Positions 44,071-52,941 are shown, counted from the first letter of the stretch. The stretch is 64,000 nt of DNA from Rhizobium leguminosarum bv. viciae USDA 2370 (GCF_002008365.1 NZ_MRDL01000059.1:1-64000), one strand, 5' to 3'. The notes: generated by a model not told the origin, from the letters alone. Numbers and translations: made by a program.

Positions 44071-46433
44071 CCCGTCCTCCTTCTTTGCTGAAACAGCGGC
44101 AGCCAGTCTTCAAGACGGTCGCCAACCTGCGCCCGGATCGCCTCGGCAAGTTCGATGTTGGCTGTGCGGCCGGACAGAATATCGAGCTCCTCATCGAAAC
44201 CCCTGAGGTTCAATTCGGCGACGACGCTGTTGTGACCCTGCTTGAGGATGAAGCGGCGGCTTTCGACCGAAAGCTCGCGGGAGACAAGCTCGAACTCGTG
44301 CTCCGTCAATTTGAACCCGTCGACGTAATCGCCATGGTCGCCGCGCGGGTTGGGAAGGAAGATCTGCGTCGGGCACTGCTCGATGATCGTGTGGGCAATA
44401 GGCGAGACGATCGCATCGCGCGGGCTTTGGGTCGCAAACAACATCAGCCCGTTCTGTTTGCGGATCGTCTTCAACTTGTTCTGCGCGAGATCGCGAAAGC
44501 CCTCGTCCTGCAAAGCCTTCCAGAACTCGTCAATGACGATGATGATCCGACGCCCGTCGATCAGCTGCTCGATGCGGAAGAACAGATAGGCCATCAACGG
44601 GGTGCGGATTTCCTCATTGTCGAGAAAGTCGGTCATGTCGTAGCCAATGAACTTGGCGCCGATCCCGATGTCGTCGCTCTCATTGTCGAACACCCAGCCG
44701 AGCGGTCCTCCCCTCTCCCAACGCCTGAGCCTTGAGGCAATGCCTTCGGGATCGGTGTTGTTGAGGAAGGTGCGCAAGGCGCCGATGGAGCGCCTGTCCA
44801 CCGGCAGGTCCGCCAGGCCATCGATGGCAGAGGCGATGTCGCGCAGCTCCAAGACCGTGAGTTCGCGCTTCGCCGACCCGACCAGCTGGCCGACCCAGCG
44901 GGCGAGGAAAACTCTGTTCTCAGGCGTCAGTTCAAGTGCCTTCAACGGCGCGCAGCCGGTGGCAACGCCGTTTCGAAGCGGCAGGTAGGTGCCGCCTGCT
45001 GCCCGCACGAAGAGGTCGGCTCCGCGGTCCTTGTCGAAGAAGACCATGTGGGGATCATGTTTTTCGAGTTGGGAGAGCATGAAGTTCAAGAGCACCGTCT
45101 TGCCGGAGCCGGACGGGCCGCAGACGAAGGTGTTGCCGAGGTCGCTATGATGAAAATTGAAATAGAAGGGCGAGCCGGAAGCAGTCTTCAGCATGGCGAC
45201 GGCCGGTCCCCATTCATTGCCGTCTTTCTTGCCGGTGGGGTAGGAATGATAGGGGGCGAGCGCTGCAAAATTTCGCGACGTGACGGCGCCCGATCTTGCG
45301 CGATAGCGGAAATTGCCCGGCAATTGCCCCCACCATGCCGCCTCGAGCCCAAGATCCTCGCGGGCGACGACCGCCCCGCCGTTGGTGAGATAGGCGCGTG
45401 CTTTCGCCATGTGGTCGGCAAGCTCCTTCACCGAAGGCGCAAAGACCGACAGCGCCAGATGGTGCTCTCCAAGGACAAAGCGGTTCGACTCCAGCTCGTC
45501 CATGGCATCGCCAAGCTCTTCGATCTGCGACGCCGCCTTGTCGCCAGCGCTGACCATCTGGTTTTGTTTGCGACCCATGATCGTGCGCGCATCGGCTTTC
45601 GAGACGAAGGCAAAAGACTGCGTCAGGATGAGCTCGAACGGCGCCGTCAGGATGCCGTCGAGCATTCCGCTGCGGGTCGTCGCCGGATATTCCTTGAACC
45701 CGAATAGGCCGGCATAGCGGCTTTCGGCCTCATGACGGATCTCGATCGTCTCACGCCCGAAGATCACCCGATCCGAATAGATCGCCGAGGATATCCGGCC
45801 CTCCGTCAGCGGAACGCGCTCCCGCCGGCCGCCGACGATCTGATGCAGGACCTCGCTCGGCTCGGAGAAGAGAATGTCGTCCTGCTCGTAGAGGGAGAGC
45901 ACCCGGGGCTCGAAGCGTTTCAGCCCGGCGGTCACGTCGGATAGCTTGTCGCGGAGATGCTTCAAGGCATCTTCGTCGAGTTCGATGCCGGCGCGGCGCG
46001 CCCTGCGCAGGCGTGAAAGCAGCCTGGCTGCTGCTTCGGCGGGATCCCGGCCCGGATGCCAGACCAGCGAGAGGTAAAGATCGTTTCGAAACAGATCCTC
46101 CGCGACCATGCGGTCGCGGTAGCGCGCATTCAGCCCTTGCGAGAAAGAATTGGCGAACTCTCCCTCCGGATAGGTGTTGTCGCGACGACGAATGACATGC
46201 GTCCAGAGCGCCAGGCGCTCATCGGCGATGTTGCGGTAGAGCGTATTGAGATCGCGGTGCAGACTGTTGAGATCCAGGACATCGGCGGTCTCGAACGATA
46301 TGCCTTCGAGCGCGAGCATCACCATCAGCGCCCTGGATTCGAGGGCAATCATCGTCTCATCGACATGACGGACGTGCGGAATGAAGGTCTCGGGCCCGAG
46401 TTCGCGCGAGCGAAGCGTTGCGATGCTAGGCAA
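44067..46433 (-). CDS. virB4: Type IV secretion ATPase VirB4
   Basis: 788 residues, the large inner-membrane ATPase that powers pilus building and transfer. The N-terminal CagE/TrbE-like domain is followed by the motor: Walker A GPSGSGKT at 439-446, DPHMVFFDKDRGADLFVRAA, Walker B RIIIVIDEFWKALQDEGFRD and the Q-motif region LMLFATQSPRDAI. Full length. It overlaps virB3 by eight bases. Confidence 0.95.
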   Translation of the reverse strand: MPSIATLRSRELGPETFIPHVRHVDETMIALESRALMVMLALEGISFETADVLDLNSLHRDLNTLYRNIADERLALWTHVIRRRDNTYPEGEFANSFSQGLNARYRDRMVAEDLFRNDLYLSLVWHPGRDPAEAAARLLSRLRRARRAGIELDEDALKHLRDKLSDVTAGLKRFEPRVLSLYEQDDILFSEPSEVLHQIVGGRRERVPLTEGRISSAIYSDRVIFGRETIEIRHEAESRYAGLFGFKEYPATTRSGMLDGILTAPFELILTQSFAFVSKADARTIMGRKQNQMVSAGDKAASQIEELGDAMDELESNRFVLGEHHLALSVFAPSVKELADHMAKARAYLTNGGAVVAREDLGLEAAWWGQLPGNFRYRARSGAVTSRNFAALAPYHSYPTGKKDGNEWGPAVAMLKTASGSPFYFNFHHSDLGNTFVCGPSGSGKTVLLNFMLSQLEKHDPHMVFFDKDRGADLFVRAAGGTYLPLRNGVATGCAPLKALELTPENRVFLARWVGQLVGSAKRELTVLELRDIASAIDGLADLPVDRRSIGALRTFLNNTDPEGIASRLRRWERGGPLGWVFDNESDDIGIGAKFIGYDMTDFLDNEEIRTPLMAYLFFRIEQLIDGRRIIIVIDEFWKALQDEGFRDLAQNKLKTIRKQNGLMLFATQSPRDAIVSPIAHTIIEQCPTQIFLPNPRGDHGDYVDGFKLTEHEFELVSRELSVESRRFILKQGHNSVVAELNLRGFDEELDILSGRTANIELAEAIRAQVGDRLEDWLPLFQQRRRTG

Positions 46434-46764
46434 GGCTCAGATCCTTTTCGTCATAGCGCCTGATGAGCGTCAGGGGCGAGAGGGTCGCGCCGCCCCAAAA
46501 GGCGGCGTTGCGCGACCGGCCGCGGGTCTCGATCCACGAGATCAGGATGCGGAACATGTTGTGGTCGTGCTTGACGAGTGTTCGGAATATGAAATGGAAG
46601 ACGACGCCGACAAGCGCGTAGGCGATCGATCCGGCGGTGATGTAAAGGATCGTCGTCAGCATGACGTTCAAGCCCATCGCCTCCATCGTCACGCCGGCGA
46701 TCATCGCCGGGCGGGTACAGGCAAGGAACAGGGTGTCCTCCTCAATCGCGGCGGTGGTCGGCAT
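46426..46764 (-). CDS. virB3: Type IV secretion protein VirB3
   Basis: 112 residues from ATG at 46764. LFLACTRPAMIAGVTMEAMG and a membrane helix (LNVMLTTILYITAGSIAYAL) are the VirB3 pattern, and the C-terminus has RGRSRNAAFWGGATLSPL. A small inner-membrane partner of VirB4. Upstream in-frame sequence runs through virB2 and is a shadow. Confidence 0.93.
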   Translation of the reverse strand: MPTTAAIEEDTLFLACTRPAMIAGVTMEAMGLNVMLTTILYITAGSIAYALVGVVFHFIFRTLVKHDHNMFRILISWIETRGRSRNAAFWGGATLSPLTLIRRYDEKDLSLA

Positions 46765-46769
46765 GATGA

Positions 46770-47069
46770 TCAGCTTCCGACGATCGTATTGACGAGTTCC
46801 GTCGCCCCGAAAATCCCGCCGATGCCGATGATCCAGAAGCCGGCGCGGCGCGGATCCATGTAGCCGAACATCCAGGCGATGCAGATGATGATGACGGCGA
46901 TGACCGCGAGCAACCGAGCGATGTTGCCGGTCAGCATGTCGACGATATTCTGCAGGACGGTTTCGACGCCGGCTGCCTGGGCAAAGGCAGGCTCCACCAG
47001 GCAGGCGACGATGGCTGCGGCCATCAGGAGAGGGGCCGCCACAGGGCGAAGGTTTGCTTTCGAGATCAT
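46770..47069 (-). CDS. virB2: Type IV secretion major pilin VirB2
   Basis: 99 residues from ATG at 47069. A long signal peptide ends PAFAQAAG. The mature pilin has two hydrophobic helices (IARLLAVIAVIIICIAWMFG and AGFWIIGIGGIFGATELVNT) joined by a short polar loop (YMDPRRA), the standard VirB2/TrbC layout. GGAG lies upstream and the ATG overlaps the virB1 stop. Confidence 0.93.
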   Translation of the reverse strand: MISKANLRPVAAPLLMAAAIVACLVEPAFAQAAGVETVLQNIVDMLTGNIARLLAVIAVIIICIAWMFGYMDPRRAGFWIIGIGGIFGATELVNTIVGS

Positions 47070-47728
47070 TGGCTTTGCTCCGATCGAGTTTTTTGAAACA
47101 CGAGAACCTGGGATGAGCGCCGGGCGTTGAAGACGTCCCACGATGCGGCTTCACCGGATTGGGGAGGGAATTGTTCGACCGCGGACGCCTCCCGGCTGGG
47201 TGACGGCTCGGCGCGAAGCGCTTCGTCACGCAGCTCGACGATGGTGAGAGACCCCAGGCTGGCAGGCAGTCGCCCCATTTCCTGGCGGACCTGCTCGTCA
47301 TATCTGACCATCTTGCCAACCGACGGATCGTCATGCCCGTAATAGGACTGAAGCATCACTGTTTCGGCCTGCTTCGCATCGGCGCCGAAACGCAAGGCAA
47401 GGCGATAATAGCCGTCGAGCAGGGTGGCCGTCGCCTTGAGGTTCACACAGGGATCGAACGCATCCGAAATCGATAGCTTGAGCCTGCGCAGTTCCGCCTC
47501 GCCAATGCCGCCAAGACCGATCTGAATGTCCTGACGATTGGCAACGAGGGAGGTCGCGAGTTCAATTGCCTCAGCCTTTGATGCGGGTTGACGCTCTAGC
47601 GGCGGGCCGCTGTTGATGCGAATGGCGAAAGGCTTGAAACCACTTTCGAGACTGATGACGGCGGCGAGCGTCCTGACCTCCACCATGGGCGCGCAATCCT
47701 GGGCGAGATCCATGAAAGTGACGGCCAT
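47066..47728 (-). CDS. virB1: Lytic transglycosylase VirB1
   Basis: 220 residues. The transglycosylase fold is seen in CAPMVEVRTLAAVISLESGF (catalytic Glu in SLESGF), IQIGLGGIGEAELRRL, FDPCVNLKATATLLDGYYRL and MLQSYYGHDDPSVG. No signal peptide is visible at the N-terminus (MAVTFMDLAQDCAP), as in several rhizobial VirB1 proteins. It opens peptidoglycan locally for the secretion channel. The C-terminal 60 residues are variable. Confidence 0.9.
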   Translation of the reverse strand: MAVTFMDLAQDCAPMVEVRTLAAVISLESGFKPFAIRINSGPPLERQPASKAEAIELATSLVANRQDIQIGLGGIGEAELRRLKLSISDAFDPCVNLKATATLLDGYYRLALRFGADAKQAETVMLQSYYGHDDPSVGKMVRYDEQVRQEMGRLPASLGSLTIVELRDEALRAEPSPSREASAVEQFPPQSGEAASWDVFNARRSSQVLVFQKTRSEQSQ

Positions 47729-47731
47729 CGA

Positions 47732-48271
47732 TCAGTACCAGACCCGTTGCGTCGCCATCCCATCGATCGTCACGTCGACATAGTGGGGCTGCGCTCTCAC
47801 CTTCGGGCGGGCCGTCGGATAGCCCATGCATCGGCGCCCACCATCCGACCGTTGCCATCGCGGGGACAAAACCGAGCCGTCGCCGGAACTGCGGCTCTCA
47901 CCGACATCGTGGCATAACGCGTCGCTCACTGGCTGGAGGGCCGCCGACACGCAGATGGTTTCTTGCCCGCGCGGACCATAATCGGTCTTCACCCGGTATC
48001 CGGTTTCGCAGTAATAGGGCTCATAGCCCGGGCGCGAACTGTGGAAGGTGGCGCCGCTGCATGCCGGGAAGGAATGCCCCTCGGCAAGCTCACGCCACAG
48101 TTTCTGGATCGACGGCCGGCATGCCGCGAACTGCGTTGGGCCTCCGGGGTTGGAAAGGCACAGGATAACCTCGCAGCCCCACTCATTTGCTTGCGCCTTG
48201 CCAGGTGAAGTAAGGTAGGGTGGCGCCAGGCAGCAGGCCGCGACGACCGAGTTGACGAGAAGGTTTTTCAT
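47732..48271 (-). CDS. Exported Cys-rich T4SS-associated hypothetical protein
   Basis: 179 residues from ATG with GGAGGG 8 bases upstream. A signal peptide (MKNLLVNSVVAACCLAPP) is followed by a cysteine-rich mature part: EWGCEVILCLSNPGGPTQFA, ACRPSIQKLWRELAEGHSFP, ACSG, YYCETGYRVKTDYG, ICVS, ALCHDVG and GGRRCMG. About eight mature cysteines suggest disulfide bonds in the periplasm. The WGCEVxLCLSNPGGP block recurs in proteins encoded beside alphaproteobacterial conjugation genes. It is the first gene of the operon, 3 bases before virB1. Role unknown. Confidence 0.75.
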   Translation of the reverse strand: MKNLLVNSVVAACCLAPPYLTSPGKAQANEWGCEVILCLSNPGGPTQFAACRPSIQKLWRELAEGHSFPACSGATFHSSRPGYEPYYCETGYRVKTDYGPRGQETICVSAALQPVSDALCHDVGESRSSGDGSVLSPRWQRSDGGRRCMGYPTARPKVRAQPHYVDVTIDGMATQRVWY

Positions 48272-48362
48272 GAGCACGACCCTCCAGAGGACATTCGGTT
48301 GCGGAAGAGGTGGCTTGCCTGTACAACAATCTATACTGATTTATATAACACAGTAAAACGGC
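48272..48362. promoter_or_regulatory. Divergent control region of the virB operon
   Basis: 91 bases between the divergent regulator and the virB operon. It is AT-rich near the regulator start (TACAACAATCTATACTGATT), suited to promoter elements. Both promoters and the operator of the winged-helix regulator should lie here; no long palindrome is seen. Confidence 0.45.
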
Positions 48363-48716
48363 ATGACAAGAGCACTCGAAACCCAATGGCGCAATCTGGC
48401 TTTCTCAGGTCTCATCCTGCACGAAATCCTCGATCATCCCCTCGAAGACGAGACACCTCAGGCAAGGCTGAAACAGGTCGGCATGATGACTGTCCTCTAC
48501 AGCATGAACCAGGCACACCAGAAGTTAACCCTTTCCAGTATCATGGAAATTACCGCTCTGACACGCACCGGCGTCAAGGAGACGGTCGATCTCTTGGTGA
48601 AACGGGGGATGCTCGACGAGACGATCGTGAAGAACTCGATGGGTCGTGGAACAGCACGCCAGTTCGAGATTTCACAAGCGCTCCTGGAGAAACTGAGCTC
48701 ATTCGGAGCCGGATGA
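48363..48716 (+). CDS. Winged-helix regulator, RctA-like by position
   Basis: 117 residues. MTRALETQWRNLAFSGLILH leads into a MarR/winged-helix pattern: GMMTVLYSMNQAHQKLTLSS, IMEITALTRTGVKETVDLLV (recognition helix) and KRGMLDETIVKNSMGRGTAR. It diverges from the virB operon. In Rhizobium etli and Sinorhizobium meliloti the repressor RctA, a winged-helix protein beside the virB genes, silences conjugation (known biology); size, fold and position fit, but identity is inferred. No good ribosome-binding site precedes the ATG. Confidence 0.65.
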   Translation: MTRALETQWRNLAFSGLILHEILDHPLEDETPQARLKQVGMMTVLYSMNQAHQKLTLSSIMEITALTRTGVKETVDLLVKRGMLDETIVKNSMGRGTARQFEISQALLEKLSSFGAG

Positions 48717-49055
48717 ATGACCGATTTAAGTGACGATTTTTGTCGTCTAAAGTCCGTCGCTCAAGATATCGGTGCAACGCCTGCAGCGACCCATGGTGGC
48801 GGTCGATCGATGCCAGCTGAAGAATGGAAGGCGATGGATCATCCCTTTCCTGCCGAGGATGACACCGTTTGATCGGATGGCAATCCAGCCATCTCAGGCG
48901 CCGTCTTCCTCATAAAGGGAAAGAATCCTGCCGTTGGGGAGGCGTTCCAATTGCATAAAGGCGGCGCCCGACTGAACAGAAAAACGAAGGCTTGCGGGGG
49001 CACCTCACCCGCGTGAGGCGCGCCTGTTCCTGCCCTCATCCGAGGGGTTCAACCC
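48717..49055. other. Non-coding stretch
   Basis: No supported gene between the winged-helix regulator and the small gene at 49056. A weak hairpin (GACGA-TTTTTG-TCGTC) about 20 bases after the regulator stop could serve as a terminator. Confidence 0.45.
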
Positions 49056-49301
49056 TCAGTGGATCGTCCAATTCACCATGGCGTAGCGGGCAATTTCTGG
49101 CCGAAGCTCGAAGGTCCGTCGCAGAAGCCGGGCAGCCTCGTCCATGACAAAGACGACGTCCGTCAACTTTTCGATTTCAACGTGAAGCCGATAGGCTTCG
49201 ACCTCGTCGAGTCCTGCTCCCAGAAGTCGCCTCGCCGCATCGATCACGCGTTCGGTGCGATCAACGACCTCGAGACTATTCTTGATGATCATGTCGAGCA
49301 T
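49056..49301 (-). CDS. Small helical hypothetical protein
   Basis: 81 residues with GAGGGGA upstream of the ATG. MLDMIIKNSLEVVDRTERVI, then DAARRLLGAGLDEVEAYRLH and MDEAARLLRRTFELRPEIAR, suggest two or three amphipathic helices. No family recognised, no signal peptide. The good ribosome-binding site and regular composition support a real gene. Confidence 0.55.
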   Translation of the reverse strand: MLDMIIKNSLEVVDRTERVIDAARRLLGAGLDEVEAYRLHVEIEKLTDVVFVMDEAARLLRRTFELRPEIARYAMVNWTIH

Positions 49302-49367
49302 GCGTTTTCCCCTCGCTTGCAGGTCAAGCGTGGCGGAGAATCACCTTATTCGCAATCCCGAAACGAC

Positions 49368-49781
49368 CTAGATCCGATCTCGTACCCTGTCGTAAAGATC
49401 GCGCATCTCATCGAGCACGCGGTCGTAACGCGAGCGGGGCGGCGCCGAGCGGGACCCTCCTATTGCGAAGGCGATCGCCCCGACGGCGGCTGCGACCGCA
49501 ATCATCGTCGAAACAGGATACAAATTCACCGTCGCCTCTGTCTGCCTGGCAGCTTTCCGCGCGCCACTCTTGATAGACTGGGCAGCATCCGACACCTGCT
49601 TCTGCAACGTTTCGAGCTGCTTGCGAACGGCTGCGAATTCTTCGCCAGGATCATAAGCGGGCTGGACAGCGGCCCCGACTTCTCCCGTCGCAGTATTCAC
49701 GATGCCCTTTGGTACCGGGCTGCCGATTTTCGGGCCGGCGGCTTCGAGGGTAGCAGATTTAGGGGACTTGCGAGGTGGCAT
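49368..49781 (-). CDS. DUF883/ElaB-like membrane-anchored protein
   Basis: 137 residues from ATG at 49781 with AAGGAGG upstream. An N-terminal Ser/Pro/Lys-rich part is followed by a coiled-coil segment (FAAVRKQLETLQKQVSDAAQ, SIKSGARKAARQTEATV), one membrane helix (MIAVAAAVGAIAFAIGG) and a basic tail (DRVLDEMRDLYDRVRDRI). The layout resembles ElaB/DUF883 stress proteins that bind ribosomes at the membrane, although the tail after the helix is longer than usual. Confidence 0.6.
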   Translation of the reverse strand: MPPRKSPKSATLEAAGPKIGSPVPKGIVNTATGEVGAAVQPAYDPGEEFAAVRKQLETLQKQVSDAAQSIKSGARKAARQTEATVNLYPVSTMIAVAAAVGAIAFAIGGSRSAPPRSRYDRVLDEMRDLYDRVRDRI

Positions 49782-49963
49782 GGTTGTCCTCCTTACATTT
49801 GGTTCTCGGGTAAAAATGGAGTTGCGCCCTAGGAGGGCAAGCCCTTTGCAAAAGTGTCCAACGAAGCGAGCGTTACGTGAGCTTCCCGACCAGTTCGGCG
49901 TAGTCTGAGAAAGTGAACTGTTGCCGCGCTGGGCGGCTTCATTGGCCAGTAACAGGAGGCACG
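49782..49963. other. Non-coding stretch
   Basis: Leader of the DUF883-like gene on the minus strand and upstream sequence of the DUF892 relic on the plus strand. No further feature. Confidence 0.4.
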
Positions 49964-50205
49964 ATGGCAACCACGAAAACTCCCAACGAACTTTTCCTTG
50001 ATATCTGAAGCCCATCTATTTCGCGGAAATCAAATCCTGAAGGTCCTACCGAAGACGGCGCACCGCCCTGTCGGAAGAGGGCAAGGCAGGCTTCCTGCTG
50101 CAGCGCGACGAAACCCACGGCCTGATCGAAGGTCTTGTGCAGGTCTTCAGCCCGAGAAAGAGCAGAAAACTGCCGCCAAAGCGCTGATCTCCATGATTGG
50201 ATAGC
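49964..50205 (+). pseudogene. Decayed DUF892 (YciE-like ferritin-fold) gene
   Basis: Starts MATTKTPNELFLDI and then stops. In other frames the family continues: IYFAE, QILKVLPKTA, then EEGKAGFLLQRDETHGLIEG and LVQVF. These are the first blocks of DUF892/YciE proteins (usually about 165 residues). At least two frameshifts plus a stop break the frame, and the C-terminal half is missing. GGAGGC lies upstream of the ATG, so the gene was once expressed. Confidence 0.75.
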
Positions 50206-50454
50206 TCATTCTGTCGAACGAAACCGCCAGGTCGCGGATGGCGCCGGGCGTGTCCCCGCTTCCGGCTTCACTCACGCATGCGGATCCCCGCAATCATGAA
50301 TGAGAGAGATGTCATTCCACGGCTATCCAAAATTCGCAAACATATACAATTTGCGCACGAAACAGTGCTTTTGCGGTCTGCATTCCATCGGAAAACGCAG
50401 GAATTAACAAAGACTTAAGCAATTTTGATACTTCTTGCACATTAGTATGACTTA
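50206..50454. other. Non-coding stretch before tadG-like gene
   Basis: No gene. The last 120 bases are AT-rich (CATATACAATTTGCGC, TTAACAAAGACTTAAGC) and probably carry the promoter of the following three-gene unit. Confidence 0.45.
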
Positions 50455-51831
50455 TTGACGGTGGTCTTTTTGCGCTCGGATCTTTCATATTCAGTTGATC
50501 GGGTCTTCAAAACCCTTCGCGGTCTCGGAAGGGACAGGGGCGGCAATGTCGCGATCGTCGTTGCCCTCACCCTGGTGCCGATGATCGTCGCAGTCGGCGC
50601 GAGCTTTGACTACATTCGTACCTACAATGTCCGCCAGAGGATGCAGAGCGACCTGGACACGGCCTTGATCGCCGCAGTCAAAGAGATCGATACCGACGAC
50701 GCCGTCGCTCTCAAGCAAAAGGTTTCCGACTGGTTCCACGCGCAGGTCGAAAACAGCTATACGCTTGGCGACATCGACATCGATACGTCAAACCATAAGA
50801 TCACGGCGACGGCCAGCGGCACGGTTCCGACGACGCTGATGAAGATCGCCAACATCGACACCGTTGACGTCAGCGTGGCAAGCGCCGTCAAGGGGCCGGC
50901 CACCTCCTATCTCAATGTCTACATCGTCATCGACACATCGCCGTCGATGCTTCTAGCAGCAACAACGGCCGGCCAGTCGACCATGTATTCCGGCATCGGC
51001 TGCCAGTTCGCCTGCCACACGGGCGATGCGCACAAAATCGGCAACAAGACATACAACAACAACTATGAATACAGCACGGCCAAGAGCATAAAGCTGCGCG
51101 CCGATGTCGCCGGCGATGCCGTCAAGGACGTGCTTGCCCTGATCGACACCTCAGACAGCAACCATCAACGGATCAAGGTCGGACTATATAGCCTCGGCGA
51201 TACGCTCACAGAAGTTCTCGCCCCGACGCTGAGCACGGACACGGCGCGCAACCGGCTCACAACCTCAAGCTACGGCCTCACAAGCGCGACCTCGAAGGCA
51301 GCCACCTATTTTGACGTGTCGCTTGCAACGCTCAAACAGAAGGTCGGGACCGGCGGGGACGGAACCTCCTCAAACTCGCCGCTCAAGCTGGTTCTCTTGC
51401 TGACGGACGGCGTTCAATCGCAGCGCGAATGGGTGACCGACAAGGTGACATGGAAGAACGGGCAGGCGACGTATGGGGCATACTGGAACAAGGTGGCGCC
51501 TCTCAATCCGGACTGGTGCGCCTACGTCAAAAACCAGTCCGCCACCATGGCGGTTCTCTACACCGAATACCTGCCGCTCACTTCGGATTGGGGCTACAAC
51601 GCAACCGTCGGCTCGACCATGGCAAGCGCCAACTGGAAGGGCACCTATGGTGGTACCATGCAAAGCGGCGTGTCGACCAGCATCACCAGGCGCGACTACA
51701 TCCCCTATGCGCTTTCCGACTGCGCATCGTCCAAGAGCTTGTTCCTCTCAGCCTCGTCGTCGGCCGAGATCACGGCAGGCCTGTCGGCGCTATTCACCCA
51801 ATATCTCGCATCCGTCCGGCTGACCCAATGA
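50455..51831 (+). CDS. TadG-like protein with von Willebrand A domain
   Basis: 458 residues. After a basic N-terminus, GRDRGGNVAIVVALTLVPMI followed by VAVGASFDYIRTYNVRQRMQ is the pilin-like TadE/TadG helix. A VWA domain follows: LNVYIVIDTSPSMLLAA carries the DxSxS metal site, then IKVGLYSLGDTLTEV and LKLVLLLTDGVQSQ. A cysteine pair (GIGCQFACHTG) sits inside the domain. TadG-type proteins accompany Flp/Tad pili or act as surface adhesins. The start is uncertain: TTG at 50455 or GTG at 50461, neither with a clear ribosome-binding site. The stop overlaps the next ATG. Confidence 0.8.
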   Translation: MTVVFLRSDLSYSVDRVFKTLRGLGRDRGGNVAIVVALTLVPMIVAVGASFDYIRTYNVRQRMQSDLDTALIAAVKEIDTDDAVALKQKVSDWFHAQVENSYTLGDIDIDTSNHKITATASGTVPTTLMKIANIDTVDVSVASAVKGPATSYLNVYIVIDTSPSMLLAATTAGQSTMYSGIGCQFACHTGDAHKIGNKTYNNNYEYSTAKSIKLRADVAGDAVKDVLALIDTSDSNHQRIKVGLYSLGDTLTEVLAPTLSTDTARNRLTTSSYGLTSATSKAATYFDVSLATLKQKVGTGGDGTSSNSPLKLVLLLTDGVQSQREWVTDKVTWKNGQATYGAYWNKVAPLNPDWCAYVKNQSATMAVLYTEYLPLTSDWGYNATVGSTMASANWKGTYGGTMQSGVSTSITRRDYIPYALSDCASSKSLFLSASSSAEITAGLSALFTQYLASVRLTQ

Positions 51832-52358
51832 GACGAGGGAAACGCTTCGCATCGTTGCGCCGGCTGCTTGGCGATCGCAAAGGGGTCGCTGCGATCGAAT
51901 TTGCGATCCTGGCTCTGCCGCTCTTCATCATGATTTTCGGCATTATCGAAGTGTCGCTGATGTTCTTCGTCAATTCGGCGCTGGACGCTTCGGTTCACAA
52001 GATCTCCCGGATGATCCGCACCGGCGAGGTTGCATCTTCGAAGATTACGCTGGCCGATTTCAAAGCCAGGATTTGCAACGACATGCTTCTCTCGTTCAGC
52101 TGCTCCAGCGGTCTCCTGGTCAAGGTGATCGTGCTTTCCGACCTCTCGTCCGCCGCCAGCACGGATCCCATCGATGACAGCGGCAATCTCACTGTGACCG
52201 AGACCTATGATATCGGCAAGGGCAGCGACTACATCCTGGTTCAGACGTTCCTGCCATGGACAGCCGTCGTCAATTTCTTCAGCCTGTCGAGCGCCAAGCT
52301 TTCCGACGGCCGCTACCTACTCGGATCTTCCGTTCTCTTCCGCAACGAGCCTTTCTGA
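51828..52358 (+). CDS. TadE-like pseudopilin
   Basis: 176 residues from ATG at 51828, overlapping the upstream stop (ATGA). LGDRKGVAAIEFAILALPLF followed by IMIFGIIEVSLMFFVNSALD is the TadE signature: a cleavage-type KGVAAIEFA with Glu at position 5 of the helix. The rest is a periplasmic domain with two Cys (RICNDMLLSFSCSSG). Probably a minor pilin of a Tad-type apparatus. Confidence 0.85.
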   Translation: MRRGKRFASLRRLLGDRKGVAAIEFAILALPLFIMIFGIIEVSLMFFVNSALDASVHKISRMIRTGEVASSKITLADFKARICNDMLLSFSCSSGLLVKVIVLSDLSSAASTDPIDDSGNLTVTETYDIGKGSDYILVQTFLPWTAVVNFFSLSSAKLSDGRYLLGSSVLFRNEPF

Positions 52359-52359
52359 C

Positions 52360-52941
52360 ATGATGAAACGGAGCCAGTCCCTTTTCCGCCTCGCCCAATC
52401 CCGCGCCCGTCATCTCATGCGCGACCGGTCGGCGGCTTCGGGCGTGGAATTCGCGCTGGTCCTGCCGATCCTGGTGATGCTGCTGTTCGGCACCGTCGAT
52501 CTCGGCCATGCGCTCACGGTCAGCCGAAAGATAGACGAGATCGCCTCTTCCACAGGCGATATGATTTCACAGCAGGGCTCCTGGACGAAGTCCGATGTCG
52601 CCAAACTTCTCTCCGGCGCCAGCTTCATCCTGCAGCCCTATGAGACGACAGGGCTCACGATCACCGTCGCGGTGGACGATATTGCCAAGAGCGGCAGCGC
52701 CACGGTCAACTGGTCTGCAGCACTCAACACCTCCGCACTGAACTCCGGCACGGCGAGCACGATCGAGGTCCCTTCGGAGATCCAGGATGACGGCGTACAG
52801 GTGGTGCTGACCAGGGTGCAGTACACATTGACGACGCCGGTCTCGGCGTTCTTTTCAAACTTCACCGGGCAGAATGGCTACAGCTTCGATCGCCATTACT
52901 TCAATCGCCCGAGGGTCGGCGACAAGATCACTTACAAGTAA
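52360..52941 (+). CDS. TadE/TadF-like pseudopilin
   Basis: 193 residues. LMRDRSAASGVEFALVLPIL followed by VMLLFGTVDLGHALTVSRKI has the SGVEFALVLP pilin-type helix with conserved Glu. The mature domain is Ser/Thr-rich. It starts 1 base after the previous stop, making a tight three-gene unit with the TadG-like protein. No Tad ATPase, prepilin peptidase or Flp pilin gene is in the window. Confidence 0.85.
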   Translation: MMKRSQSLFRLAQSRARHLMRDRSAASGVEFALVLPILVMLLFGTVDLGHALTVSRKIDEIASSTGDMISQQGSWTKSDVAKLLSGASFILQPYETTGLTITVAVDDIAKSGSATVNWSAALNTSALNSGTASTIEVPSEIQDDGVQVVLTRVQYTLTTPVSAFFSNFTGQNGYSFDRHYFNRPRVGDKITYK

